A stretch of 64,000 nt of DNA from Blattamonas nauphoetae. Its lineage: Eukaryota; Preaxostyla; Oxymonadida. The DNA is taken from positions 400,502 through 464,501 of the forward strand of contig JARBJD010000022.1 of assembly GCA_033064195.1 (NCBI GenBank), read 5' to 3'. Below, piece by piece: positions 33,528 through 44,844 of the stretch. A program made the translations under genes and the position numbers. Each line of letters begins with the position of its first letter. Within the stretch, counting starts at the first letter, position 1. Below the pieces are notes generated by a model. The model saw only the letters and a list, made by a program, of their open reading frames with translations, did not search any database and was not told where the DNA came from.

Positions 33528-36500
33528 ATGCAAGTTCCTGTTGACACTAAGCAAGTGATCGACGTTTGTCATTCGTACCAATTTATTCTATCTCCATGTT
33601 TCTCATTTCTATATTTTAGCTGAAAACGGTCGTCTCAGATCCATCACTCATTTCTTTTGGACAAACTTGTCTTTCAAGTGACACAGCTCTCTGTTGCCAA
33701 AATGTCGTTGATGGAGCCAAATTTGTTATTTCCCTGAACCCAAGAAATCCTTCAGAGAAAGGAAGCTTCAAAATGAAAGCTGATCTCGTCGCTCCCCATC
33801 CAAAACGCAAGATCCTTGCCCTCAAAGGTTTCAATCACTTTTGTCCTATTTTTGTTCAGGAGGAAATGATGTCCAAGTCTATGATGTGGAACTCAGCTCT
33901 CGTCTCCGTGCCACAAAAGTCAACGAAAATGTTGAACTGATGCGCTGGATTGATCTCAACACTCTTGTGTTGGTCACCACTACGGCTGTTTATCATTGGT
34001 CTCTTGATGGAGATGCTCAGCCTCAGCTCGTTTTCAACCGTCGTGCGGAACTGAATGGAATGAACATCGTCAATTATCGCACTGACACTCGCAAGAATTG
34101 GTGCGTCCTTCTCGCATCAACCGTTGACCCAGCAACTCGTCGTCTCACTGGTGCTCTCCAAATCCACAACTGCGAAAAGAACAAATCACAGTTCGCTCCA
34201 GCCCACACTGGAATGTACGTCCAGGCTCAAATGGATGGACGCCGTGAGAAAACAAATGTGTTCTGCATGGCTGTTGGCAACAAAGTTGTCATGACCGAAG
34301 TCGATAATACCCAAAACCCCGTCCGTGTCCAAGGAGATATCATTTACACAGATCCGAATGATGTGCCCATTGCAATGCAATACAGCGAACGTTTTGGACT
34401 CCTTTTAGTTATCTCTGCTATGGGTATCCTCTCTGGATTCGATATCACAACTGGAACACTAGTCGTAATGTCGAAGGTTTCGAACTCACCAATCTTCACC
34501 TCAGTCAGTGAAGATACAGACAATGGTATCTTTGCCATCAACACTGCTGGCCAAGTTCTCCACATTACCATTAATACCAACACTCTCATCCCATTCATCA
34601 CACAAAAGATGAAAGACACCCCTCTCGCTATCCGCATCGCAGCTCGTGCCAATCTCGGTGGAACCGACGAACTCTTCACAGAACAATTCGAACAACAATT
34701 CTCAATGCGAAATTACATGGAAGCAGCCCGCATTGTCACCCGTGCACCAAACAATGCTCTCCGCACACAACACACTCTCCAACGCTTCAAACAGGCTCAA
34801 CCAATGGACAATCAACCCCCACCAATTGTTCAATATCTCGGTGTTATCATGGATGCTGGTAAATTGAATGAATTTGAAACTCTCGAACTTTGCATGCCCA
34901 TGATCCAAAGTGGACAGAAGGCCAAGGCTGAAGAATGGATGCGCCAGGGGAAAATCACTCCGTCAGAGGAACTTGGTAACTTTGTCCGCCAATTCGATCG
35001 TCAATTCGCTCTCGCCATCTACCTTTCCTGCAAATCCCATGCAAACGCTGTCCAGATCATGTGTGAGCTCGGCGAGTTCGAGAAAGTCGTCCAATATTGT
35101 AAAATGACCGAGTACAAAGCCCCGTTCTCCGAACTCATCCGTGTCCTCGCTGGAGTCAACCCAGCTGGAGCAGCATCCTTCGCAAAACTTCTCATCAAAG
35201 AACCGTCTGGCCCACTTGCTGACCCTGGTGAAATTATGGAAATCTTCTACCAACGCGATCTGATCAAGGAATTGACCGATGTCATCTACGATTACTTGAC
35301 AAAGAACGATCCATCCATGTCCCGTCTCCAAACCAGATATTTGGAGATTCTTCTTCAAAAGAACACACAAGCAGCAGATTTCATTCTCGGAAAGAAGGCA
35401 TACGACCAATACGATCCACCATACATCGCAAGCTGCTGTGAGCAAGCTGGCCTGTACCATCGCGCTCTGGAGCACTACACAGAGAAACCAGACATTCTTC
35501 GATGCATTGTTTACACAAACAAGATCCCACACGACTTCATCATTGCATATATCCATGAAGTCACCATCAAGGTTGATCGTTCTTACGGATATGAATGCAT
35601 CAAGGCTCTTGTGAAAAACAAGACAAACCTTAATCTTGTCGTCGAGATCTGCAAACGATGCATGGCTGAACTGGGTGCCTCTGAGCTGATTGAGATTCTG
35701 GAGCAAGGTGGAATGGTTGAGGGTGTGTACCTTTTCCTCCAAGGCGTCGCCAGCCAAGTCCAAGACAAGGACATCGTTTTCCGCTTTATCCAGGCAGCTG
35801 TGAAGATGGGTCAATTCAAAGATGTCGAGCGTGTTGTTCGGGAGTCCAACGCATACGATCCCAAACAGGTCAAGGATTTCCTGAAGGAGTCGAAGGGCGA
35901 TCCACAAGCTCTGATCATTGTCTGCGACAAGCATGACTACATTGAAGAGCTGATCAAGTATCTGTACCAGAACAACTTCCACAAAGCCATCGAACGCTAC
36001 TGCACTGGATACAACCCAAAAGCCACTCCAAAGGTCGTCGGTGCTCTGATCGACTGTGAGGCCAACGAAGAGTTCATTAACGCCCTTCTCGGAATGGTTA
36101 AGAACGAATGCCCAATCCCACCGCTCGTTGAGGAATGTGAAGCACGCAACAAACTCCGCATTCTCCAACCGTTCCTCGAGGCTCGTGTGACTGAGGATGG
36201 CAACACTGAACCAGCTTGCCACTCAGCTCTTGCCATGATCTACGTTGAGAGCAACAAAGGAGCCGATCAATTCCTGTCAGACAATCAGTACTACGATCCA
36301 TTGGTTGTTGGAAAGTACTGCGAGAAGCGTGATCCACGTCGTGCTGTTCTCTGCTACAGAAAGGGCAACTGTGATGAGCAGATGATCGACCTCACCAATC
36401 GCAACCAGCTCTTCAAGGAACAAGCCAAGTATCTTGTTGAACGGAAGAATCCCGAACTGTGGGCGACTGTTCTGAACGAAGAGAACCCGTACCGTCGTCA

Positions 36501-38709
36501 GTTGATTGACCAGGTCAACTCCACTGCCCTCCCCAACAGCAAGGAAGTCGAAGAAGTCACCACAACCGTCAAGGCCTTCATGACCGCTGAGCTCCCAAGC
36601 GAGCTGATCGAACTTCTCGAAGTCATCGTTCTTCGCAAGTCCGAATTCGCGTCCATCAAGAAATTGCAGAACCTGCTCCTCATCACAGCCATCAAAGCTG
36701 AGTCCCCGAAGGTGAAGGACTACATCTACCGTCTGGACAACTACGATGGAGAAGATGTCGCCAAGTTTGCTGTGATTTCCCGCATGTACGAAGAGGCCTT
36801 CGAAATCTACAAGAGATTCGAGAAGCACGAGGCAGCTATGGGTGTGTTGATTGATCACATTGGTGATATTGAACGTGCTAACGATTTGGCAGTCACCGTC
36901 AACCTCCCATCATGCTGGACCCTCCTCGCAAAGGGTGAGCTCGCTCGTGACATGGTTGAGAAGTGCATCAGCTCGTACATCAAGGCTGACGATCCCAGCG
37001 ACTACCAACTTGTCATCAACGCCGCTGTCGGAAAGGACCTCTACGACCACCTCGTCAACTATCTCCGCATGGCCCGCCGTCTGAAGGAGCAGGTTATTGA
37101 CTCCGAACTCGTTTACTCCTTTGCTCGCACAGACCAACTCGCTGAGATTGAGGAATTCATCGGCCAGTCCAACCTCGCTGATCTTCAAGCTGTTGGAGAC
37201 CGCTGCTACGATGAGGAGATGTACAACGCTGCACGCATCCTCTTCAATCACATCGGCAATTACGGCAAGCTCGCTCAGACACTCGTCCGTCTTCACCAAT
37301 ACCAACCTGCTGTCGAAGCTGCCCGCAAGGCCCAGTCCATCCGCACCTGGAAGGAGGTTTGCTTTGCCTGCGTCGACGCCCGACAGTTCCGTCTCGCTCA
37401 GATGTGTGGTGTGAACATTGTCGTTCAAGTTGATGAATTGGCCACTCTCATCGACTACTACACCGAAAGAGGACACTACGACGAGATCATCCAACTGATG
37501 GAATATGCCCTCCGTTTGGAACACACTCACATGGGCATGTTCACAGAGCTCGGAATTCTGTACTCCAAATACAAGCCAGAGAAACTCATGGAACACATCA
37601 AGATGTTCCACTCTCGCATCAACATCCCTCAATTGCTCGGAATCTGCGAAGCCAACTTGCAATGGGCTGAGCTGTGCCTTCTCCACACTCACTACGATGA
37701 CTTCGACAAGGCCGCACAGAAAATGTTGGAACATATCGATGCCTGGAGCCACTCACAGTTCAAGGACATCGTCATCAAGGTGACAAACACAGAGATCCTC
37801 TACCGTGCCATTGATGCCTACCTCCAACAACACCCACTGCTCGTCTGCGATCTTCTGACAGTCATGAGCCCACAACTCGACCACTCTCGTGTTGTTCAAC
37901 AGCTCCGCCGTAAGGATCGTCTCGCTCTCTGCAAACCATTCCTTCTCTTCGTCCAAGGATCTGTGAAGCCAGAGGTTCCAGAAGTGAATGAGGCAGTGAA
38001 CGAGTTGTATGTGGAGGAGGAAGATGTTGACGCTCTCCGCCTCTCCATCGCTCAATATCCTTCCTTCGATCAGCTTGGACTCGCTCGCAATCTCGAGAAA
38101 CATCATCTCCTTCGCATGCGCCGTGTTGCCAGCCTTCTCTTCACCCAAAACAAACGTTTCGCCCACGCCGTCGAACTCGCAAAGAAGGACAAGATGTACC
38201 AAGATGCAATGGAAGCCAGTGCTGCCAGCAAGGACGTCAAGGTCTGTGAAGAGCTTCTTCGCTTCCTTGCCAACGACATCGACGAGAACGAGCGTGCTGG
38301 GTGTTTCGCAGCCGCCCTTTATATCTGCTTTGAGTTCCTCACTGAAGATATTGTGATGGAGGTTGCTTGGGAAGCCAATTTGGAGGAGTATGCTAAACCA
38401 TTCCAGGTTCAACAGAGACGCAATTCGGAGAACAAGATCAACGAGCTTGAAAAGACAGTGATGGAGCTGAAGAAGAAGCTGGAAGCAAAGGAAGAAGAGG
38501 AAAAGCAAGCTAAAGTCACTGAACTTCAACAGTACCCACCACAAATGACCAGAAGCCAAGGAATGGTCAGCACAATGGGAGCACCAATGAACCAGCCGAT
38601 GAATATGCCAATGAACATGCCAATGGGTGGCTCAATGCAAATGGGAGGTCAGATGCAGTACCATCCACAACAGCAATTTAATCAGGGTGGGTATTCATCT
38701 GGGTTCTAA
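33528..38709 (+). CDS. CLTC: Clathrin heavy chain, 3 exons
   Basis: Exons 33528-33563, 33620-33827 and 33860-38709 (introns 56 and 32 nt) give 1697 aa, close to the usual 1675. The N-terminal propeller reads SLISFGQTCLSSDTALC.. ILALKGGNDVQVYDVEL.. WIDLNTLVLVTTTAVYHWS. The leg has the clathrin repeats, for example VVGKYCEKRDP, YRRQLIDQV, VKAFMTAELPSELIELLE, AQMCGVNIVV, HMGMFTELGILYSKYKPEK and SPQLDHSRVV. The coat protein trimerises and drives vesicle budding at Golgi, endosome and plasma membrane. After the trimer region the tail is a charged coiled coil (ELEKTVMELKKKLEAKEEE) and then a Met/Gln/Gly/Pro-rich end (NQPMNMPMNMPMGG). The codons are strongly C-ending compared with neighbours, which suggests high expression. 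The short first exon (MQVPVDTKQVID) is supported by alignment with the human N-terminus, not by transcripts. Confidence 0.96.
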
Positions 38710-38867
38710 TCCGTCACTTCGTCTGTATCATCTTTCTCGGTTTTTTGTGAACCTTTCTGGAAAGAACCAACATCAAACAAATTCAAATGAAATGAGAGAA
38801 AAAGAAGATTCTTCTCTCTGGAGAGAATTATGAGGTATGTGAGATGGATGACGCAAGGTTTGTTGAC

Positions 38868-40391
38868 TCACTTGATCGAAGCAATAATAATCAGTTCTGC
38901 CTGCGCAGCTGTCAACAAGTACTGAAGATCATCAAGAGGATAGTTCTGCAATTCCTCTGAACTCATTTGATGAAGTGAGTTGATGACTGATGATTCGTTT
39001 TGGGTTGAAAATTGTTCCGATTTGGAGAGAGTGATCAACCGTCGTCCTCGAGCAACAACTTGGTGAATTTGTTCAATACACTCCTGTTTCAATGATGAAT
39101 CAGCAGATGTTTCAGATTCCGTTGCAAGTGACGAGAAGGTGTGATGGTTTTGAGATGTCGAGTCAAGATGCGTGATTTCTGGAGACAATGGTTGGTCTTG
39201 TTCAACATCGGTGAAATTTAGGTGATTGTCGTTGAGGTCGTCCAAGTTATTTGGAGGTTCTGGTGCTTCTTGGTCGTTTGGCTGATCAACGTGTTCATGT
39301 TCGTCCCCGTTCTCATCAAACAATCCACGCTTGCAAATAGGGCAAAATGGTTGACGAATCATCCATTGATCAATACAATCAGCATGGAAGACGTGTCCAC
39401 ATTTTCCTTTCTTTCCTGCTGTCATTTCTTCCCGACAGATCACACAGACGCCACCAGATCGTTCGATATCTTGTTGAGTTGCGGAAGGAAGTCGATATCG
39501 AATCATTCGATGTAGATCTTTGATTCCGTCTTCAATTCTTCTGAATATCATGGGAAGACGAAGGATTCCGAAGATGACGACATTGATTTGTTGGAAATTG
39601 ATGCCATATACAAGAGAGATCAGGCTAGGAACAAGAGGACTTAGGGTATCATAGAACTTGATGATTATAGCCAATGGTTTTCTGAGTTTTGGCATGTCAT
39701 GATGTTCCAGGAAAGCGACGATGTAAGAATTGAAAATGCTGATTATGCTGAGTAATTGTGTCAAATCAGCAAGGGCGAATGATCTGCTGACCGAAGTTGA
39801 GAGGAAAGTGATGAGATAATATCGAAATTGAAGATAGACAGCGAGAGTTGTGATGAAGAGAGCTGTGATGAGTCTGAAGTGAAAGAAGAAGGACATGTGA
39901 GCCTGTGCCGAATAGAAAGAGATCCGATGTTTGCCCATTGCACTTGATATTGTCGAAAACACGATGATAAGAAGAGGGAATATGGAATGAACGGAGAATC
40001 TGGATCCGAACATTTGGAGGTAGAAAGTGAAATTGAAAATTGCGTTGATTCCCGCATTTAAACATAGCTGTAAGAGAAAGAGGAAATGAGGACGACAAGA
40101 AGTGGTAAATTGAGGTTTTGTTCGACAAGAGCAAACCCCATTTTCATGATCTGTCATTTTGCCATAGAAAAGTCGAATGACCACAAATTCGAGCGAAACC
40201 AGAAAGGCGGCCAAAGAAAGATACATATACTACCATGACAACGATGATAATGACGGAATTCATACAAGAGAGCCAAAAGTGGAGTTGATGAAGAAGTAGA
40301 TGAAGGAAAGGAAATGTTGTTGTTTAAGGCCATAGGAGATGGGTATCATCAATAGGCATGTACTGACTGATAACACGATCTCTGATATCAT
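38868..40391 (-). CDS. SYVN1: HRD1/Synoviolin-like ER membrane RING-H2 ubiquitin ligase, 3 exons
   Basis: Start ATG at 40391 (MISEIVLSVSTCLL); introns 40230-40265 (36 nt) and 40068-40136 (69 nt, in frame, inferred from alignment). 472 aa. The N-terminus, SYGLKQQHFLSFIYF.. LYMYLSLAAFLVSLEFVV, then RLFYGKM, aligns with human HRD1 (YYLKHQF.. VLVFLLGKVFFGQL). Several further membrane spans follow (FPLLIIVFSTISSA, LITALFITTLAVYL, LSIISIFNSYIVAFL). The RING-H2 finger at about residues 279-317 reads CVICREEM, CGHVFHADC and CPIC, with all eight ligands present. HRD1 retro-translocates and ubiquitinates misfolded ER proteins (ERAD). The 145-residue cytosolic tail is acidic, N/D/E-rich with EPPNNLDDLNDN-like repeats, and ends in a helix (LDDLQYLLTAAQAELIIIAS). 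gp78 is the alternative family member; it would carry a CUE domain, and the tail helix is not a clear one. Confidence 0.85.
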
Positions 40392-40433
40392 TTCCTTTCT
40401 GGTTCAACTCTTTCACAATGGGTCGTTCGAGAT

Positions 40434-41310
40434 GATCTCTGAAACATCTCTGAATTTATTCAAAAAAGAAGACGACTGCGACTCAACCATCTGGAGAAGT
40501 GGAATATCTATACATGAGTAACCGCGAGTGAACCGGAAACACTCCGCCCCAAGCTCTTTGCCAACTTACCGGCAAAAGCGCCATCCAGACGCTCCCACAC
40601 ATTCGAATCGGATTCTGGGATGCCATCCACATTCTCATTTTCGTTCAATTCGCCTGCAACCATCATCCAAGCTATCTGTCCCCTCCCGCCCTCCAACGCA
40701 AAGCACAACACCAAAAACATCACTACTCGAAGGTATGATGAAAATAAAGACGACAGATCTCGTCCAAAGTGTTTCTCGCTCGTTCTTTGTCACTTCTAGC
40801 GATCTTCAGCAGGAACTCATGGAACGCGCCATCCCGAAATCAAAATGTGGATAAGACAGACACAGTCTTTCCTGCTCTGGACATCTTATGTGTGTTCAGC
40901 CAAGTCACACAACCAGCCCTTGTTTCCGTTCTCGCTCCGCTCCCAATCAACGCACATGTCAAGCTCATCACTTCCAACTTCACAGTCGTGTCGGCTGTCC
41001 GTCTCTTCACCAACTCTTTCCGTCCTCCACACATGGACTTACAGGAGAGAATCAAACAGTTGACATTTCACCTCACGACATCACACATTCTTCGCAGCTG
41101 GCTGACCAATTCGCCGCACTTACGTTGGTCTCCTTCTTCAGAGACCCTTGTGTTGGGCTCACCATTCAGTACGTGCACTCCACGTCGTCATTGTCTCTCG
41201 TGAACACACCCACCATCCTCGCAGATGACTCGAAGCGAATCTCTTTCTTTCGCGTCCCGCGACGAACCCACACTCTAGTCCCTCTCTGTCTCTCTCCTCA
41301 TCCACCCAAA
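40434..41310 (+). pseudogene. Broken coding remnant, unidentified
   Basis: Coding-like sequence moves between the three forward frames without matching splice sites: a short exon-like ORF from 40434 (MISETSLNLFKKEDD), a serine-rich stretch at about 40540-40730 (FANLPAKAPSRRSHTF) with a possible donor at 40733, then 40850-41070 (FPALDILCVFSQVTQ.. FRPPHMDLQERIKQL), which continues in another frame (DISPHDITHSSQLADQF.. CVGLTIQYVHSTS) to about 41280. I do not recognise the protein. Either two or more frameshifts have killed the gene, or I have missed introns. Its 5' end is about 45 bp from the HRD1 start, so it was probably the divergent partner of that gene. Confidence 0.45.
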
Positions 41311-41696
41311 CCCACACACCTCGTCAAAGAGACAGCGCTCCAACTGGTGCTCTTTCTGTTCTCAACTCAACACCGTAAGTCTTGTTCCGTCGGCAGAGCG
41401 AGAGAGATTTTCGTTCCCCTGCACCCTCCCACCACACTACGCCCTCCCCCACACAAGTTGTTATTACCTCATCGCCTTCCAGTCGGGTACGGCGAGTGGT
41501 CGACAGGGCGGAGATGTGTTGGAGGTCAAGGCCACTTTCAAGCGTCTGCATTGTCATACTTTCCTCTTGTGCATCATCGTTTTATTCGTCAATCATTTCA
41601 CACTTCACATATCCTGTTTCATCTGATAGTGCCGTGCATAACCCGAACTTGTTGATCAAACCGAACAAATATAAGAATCCGTCGCGAAGACACCTG

Positions 41697-42178
41697 GGCA
41701 AGGGTGGACTTTCTGGGCCAAAAAACTCTAAGTAGTGGCAAAAAAGTTGTGCTCGGCGGGAGTCGAACCCCGAGCACAACAGTCGACAGAGGGGTTGGCT
41801 ACCGCTAGGCCAAACGCGCCGCACGTTCACTTCCAAAAAATTGGTGTCTTGAAGGGAGAACTACAGTAGATTGTCACTTCACGATACATCATGATCAATC
41901 GCTATGTTTTGAAAAATTGTAAGAAAATACGAGACATAAAGTTGAAATGAATCAAGAAAGCGTAAAGATGAAGTGATATAGTTCGCCGATCGACCTCATC
42001 AAACACGATCGAATGATCGTGACATTCTCTGAGACGATCTCGACAGTATTCTCAACATTTTGAAAATAAAACGTGTTCACATCCATATTCGACAATTTAT
42101 TACGAGAGAATAGCCTCGATGAACTACAATGTCACAACACACCTCGATCACCTTTGGCCCAGAAAGTCCACTCGTGCC
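41697..42178. mobile_element. 482-bp non-autonomous DNA element (MITE-like) with 26-bp terminal inverted repeats and 8-bp target duplication
   Basis: The left end 41697-41722 and the reverse complement of the right end 42153-42178 agree at 24 of 26 bases; the inner 19 bases (GTGGACTTTCTGGGCCAAA) are perfect. The element is flanked on both sides by the direct repeat GACACCTG (41689-41696 and 42179-42186), the expected footprint of a transposase that cuts with an 8-bp stagger. Eight-bp duplications are typical of hAT, Merlin and P superfamilies; the terminal GGCA does not look like the usual hAT CAGNG end and fits Merlin better, but this is not decisive. No transposase is encoded. A tRNA-like sequence lies just inside the left end (41749-41824). 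The 350 bp between it and the right end is AT-rich with no open frame of note. Confidence 0.8.
41749..41824 (-). tRNA. tRNA-like sequence with A and B boxes, probably a pseudo-tRNA, inside the MITE-like element
   Basis: On the minus strand a 76-nt stretch carries a Pol III A box (TGGCCTAGCGG), a perfect B box (GGTTCGACTCC) and, directly after it, a run of six T (41745-41740) that would terminate Pol III. A D-arm hairpin TTGGC/GCCAA with a nine-base loop is perfect. The 5' GTGC pairs with the 3' GCAC, but the rest of the acceptor stem and the outer T-stem pairs mismatch, and no normal 5-bp anticodon stem forms. I therefore think it is a tRNA-derived relic or a tRNA-like Pol III unit, not a working tRNA; the amino-acid identity cannot be given. 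Confidence 0.45.
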
Positions 42179-42188
42179 GACACCTGTT

Positions 42189-42648
42189 TTATTGATCTAG
42201 TTCCTTTTGACGCTTCAATTCTCTGTTTTTGGCGCGATTCCTTTGATCAAACCATTGGTTCATCATGAAGTTCGATTGACACACCATTGCATTACAAAAA
42301 GAGAATTTGAATCAATGCATTGTGAAGTGAAGAAATAATATTCACCAATCATTTAGAGCGATGTGGGTGCGAGAAGTTGCTCCGTTGATCTCATTCACAC
42401 AATTCCGATTCGCCGATGTTGGGTAGGTGTTCGAAAGTCCGCAGAGAGATGTGTTTGTCCGATCTGGTTCGGATCAGGGTGTTGACTTCTCGCTTTTTCG
42501 GAAGAGATCTTTCATTCGGAGTGACTTCAACATTTCTGACTGGTTTTGGTTGGCGATGATAGAGTTTGATGTTCGAGGAGAGCTGTCCACAAACTTCAGA
42601 AGAGAGCAGTTTGTGGAATTGGGTCAGAGTTGACTGGTGCGTTGACAT
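42189..42648 (-). CDS. Possible small spliced gene, unrecognised
   Basis: ATG at 42648 (MSTHQSTLTQFHKLLSSEV). An alternative frame from about 42470 reads TNTSLCGLSNTYPTSANRN then CVNEINGATSRTHIALNDW; a GTGAAT donor lies at about 42342. After an intron of roughly 60 nt, QSNFMMNQWFDQRNRAKNRE..KELDQ ends in TAA at 42189-42191. The two parts need a splice or frame change near 42480 that I cannot place with confidence. More exon-like pieces lie upstream to about 43089 (GGIWDSIQNKMLSILSKSL). The terminal stretch is a basic amphipathic helix. Function unknown; it could be a decaying gene. Confidence 0.35.
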
Positions 42649-43310
42649 GTGAATTCCTCGAAATCACGTTCGATTCTTTTCGAGGCATTAAAGTCGTTGA
42701 TATCAGGCAGCTATTGCATTGAAAGAATGTTAGTTGGTATATACCTTCAATTTTCCTTGGTGAAGTTCGAATTCGTTCTTTTCTTCAGTACGCGGCTGTG
42801 ATCGATTGGGTGATCGTGTGTGACCAAATCAGACCTTACCAATCTTTGTCTGCCAAAATGACGACTGTTGTGGGGAGGTATTGATATCAATGAGCTGATG
42901 GAGACCAGACAACGACTTGGAAAGGATAGATAACATTTTGTTTTGAATTGAATCCCATATTCCTCCTGGTCGAATCAAAGAAAACAAAATGTGAAAAATG
43001 AGACACCTGAAATGATGAAACAATTCTCGATGAATAAGAAATGTACTTTGTTCGGTTTGAACAACAAGTTCGGGTATAGCACGCCACTATGATATGTTTC
43101 TAAACACAGAGATCACTCCCACCTCTTCGGATTCTGAGCAGCTTCCTCGTTCATCAAACATGCTTGGATGTGTTTGTGATTGTGAACTCGCACATTTACA
43201 TCACACTATGTCAGATATCTTGGTTGGAGGCAACCTAATGGACACAACCGAATCTCATTACAAATGCGTTTATCCACTTTTTTTCAATTAGATCAGTAAT
43301 AATCAATCAA

Positions 43311-43735
43311 TTTTGGAGCGCGGAAACATTCCTCAAAACTTGTCTTTTCAACTTTTTCTGTTATGGGTTGATCAACAATTGAGTCTCGATCAAGACATTT
43401 CACAATATTTTTCATCTATTTCTCTCATTTCTTAATAGGGGGTGGGGGTTAGGGGTTAGAGGGGGAAATAAAAACCCCCGGGGTTGTAGGGGCGGGAGCC
43501 CCTACTCTTGGAGGATCAAGTGGGCCTGACCCACATCCGACGACAACATCCCAAAACTAGATCCAAACACTCTAAATCGTTTAATTTGCTCTTTTATTAA
43601 CAAATGCACTGATTTTGAAGAGTTTTCTACCGTTTTTCCCAAAATATCTTGTATTTTTAGGTAAAAAAAGGAGATCAAACCCTTAAAAGTGATGAAACTC
43701 AATGAAGTCGATCAAGTGGTTTCCGCGCTCTAAAA
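43311..43735. mobile_element. Possible inverted-repeat element enclosing a G-rich, hairpin-rich core
   Basis: TTTTGGAGCGCGGAAAC at 43311-43327 is matched by its reverse complement at 43719-43735 with one difference (16/17). The enclosed 390 bp has no gene. No target-site duplication is visible at the ends, so the mobile origin is a guess; it may simply be a long-range inverted repeat. Confidence 0.4.
43438..43510. other. G-rich tract with telomere-like motifs and two strong hairpins
   Basis: The plus strand reads as runs of G4-G5, with two TTAGGGG/TTAGAGGGG-like units (about 43449-43465). GGGGG (43461-43465) can pair with CCCCC (43475-43479) over a nine-base loop. GTAGGGGC (43486-43493) pairs perfectly with GCCCCTAC (43498-43505) over GGGA. 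The G runs could also form a G-quadruplex. It sits in the middle of the inverted repeat 43311-43735. Confidence 0.7.
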
Positions 43736-44815
43736 CTTGCTAAAAACGATTATAATCATCATAAGAGATCATAATTAGGTGATTATAGTGTGTTTCTGTT
43801 GTGTCCAATATGTTGCCATTAACCGATATCTTCTCCAAATCTCGCATTGTCAACTTCTTTTGATGTGTTTTCGCCTCACCATAGTTGGAGAGTCTGATCA
43901 AGAAATGGATCATGGGTCAGATCATTCATATCTTTTGAACACATAACTTCTTTGACTCATTCCTTCAAAATACAAATACTATTCATGAAAACAACTATTC
44001 GAACGAAAATTTGAAAAAAATTGTTTTCGAAGGGGGAATTGAACGTTGATGAGCCACTTTTTTTTGATTTCACGAACCACTTCACCATCTGAAAAGAAAG
44101 TTGATGAGAGAAAAACAAAGTGAACAGATGTATTGGGACGGAGAGAATCACAGCGACCACATCTGATAGTTTTCGTCACCCTCATGTGGCGTTTTTCAAC
44201 AGATGATTTTTTCCACTTTCTCCGAAACACTTCACATCAATGAATTACGACACTTTTTTGTAATAGAGAATAAAAAGAGTCTGGTGAAGTGAAGATCATG
44301 AAGAATGTTTGACCTGTTTTTGGAGGTCAACTTTATTGCGGACACCACAAGTGCTCTCCTCTTGCGTAGAGATGAGATGTGAGGATATGAGCATGACTCT
44401 GCTCTAAAAACAGTCGGTCTCCACTCTTTGATTATCTTTGGTTGGAGATGTGTCAAAAAAGCAAGAATTGTATCTTCTTTATCTCTCCTCACTGAACCTC
44501 ATAGAACGGCCAAACACTCTTTCCGGTGTTGAGAATGCTGATTCCCTCATCATCTCAATTCTTCTGATGAGCTGTAGAGTTGACGTGATACAGACTTTTC
44601 CTCCAACCATCGTACAAACCTCATCGAGTAACAATCCGTTCAATATGATACGAAGCTGCATATTTTCCACCAGGGAGAGAGTTAGGAAGATCCATAGCGT
44701 GAAATGAATAGGGACTTTAAAGATGAAAAATCAACTTTTTCATCTGAGGTCCTGATTTATCTCACAGAGAGGTGGAGATACATCAATTTCTTTCTCGCAA
44801 CAGACTCACCACAAC

Positions 44816-44844
44816 CCATCTCCTCTCCATGAAAGAGGAGATGG
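44816..44844. other. Perfect 11-bp hairpin
   Basis: CCATCTCCTCT (44816-44826) and AGAGGAGATGG (44834-44844) are exact inverted repeats over a seven-base loop (CCATGAA). No downstream T-run and no flanking gene explains it. Confidence 0.8.

Noticed and set aside
34963-36222. A 419-codon open frame on the minus strand inside the clathrin gene, plus others at 36910-37752 and 37753-38559
   Set aside because: They are shadows produced by the strongly biased codons of clathrin on the plus strand; the peptides have no family resemblance.
41749-41824. Functional tRNA gene with a named anticodon
   Set aside because: Acceptor and T stems mismatch and the anticodon stem does not form, so giving an isotype would be guesswork.
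43438-43470. Chromosome end (telomere)
   Set aside because: Only two imperfect TTAGGGG-like units, with sequence and genes continuing on both sides.
44479-44670. 63-codon minus-strand frame (NGLLLDEVCTMVGGKVCITS) as a gene
   Set aside because: No start context, no splice partners and no homology recognised; treated as a remnant.
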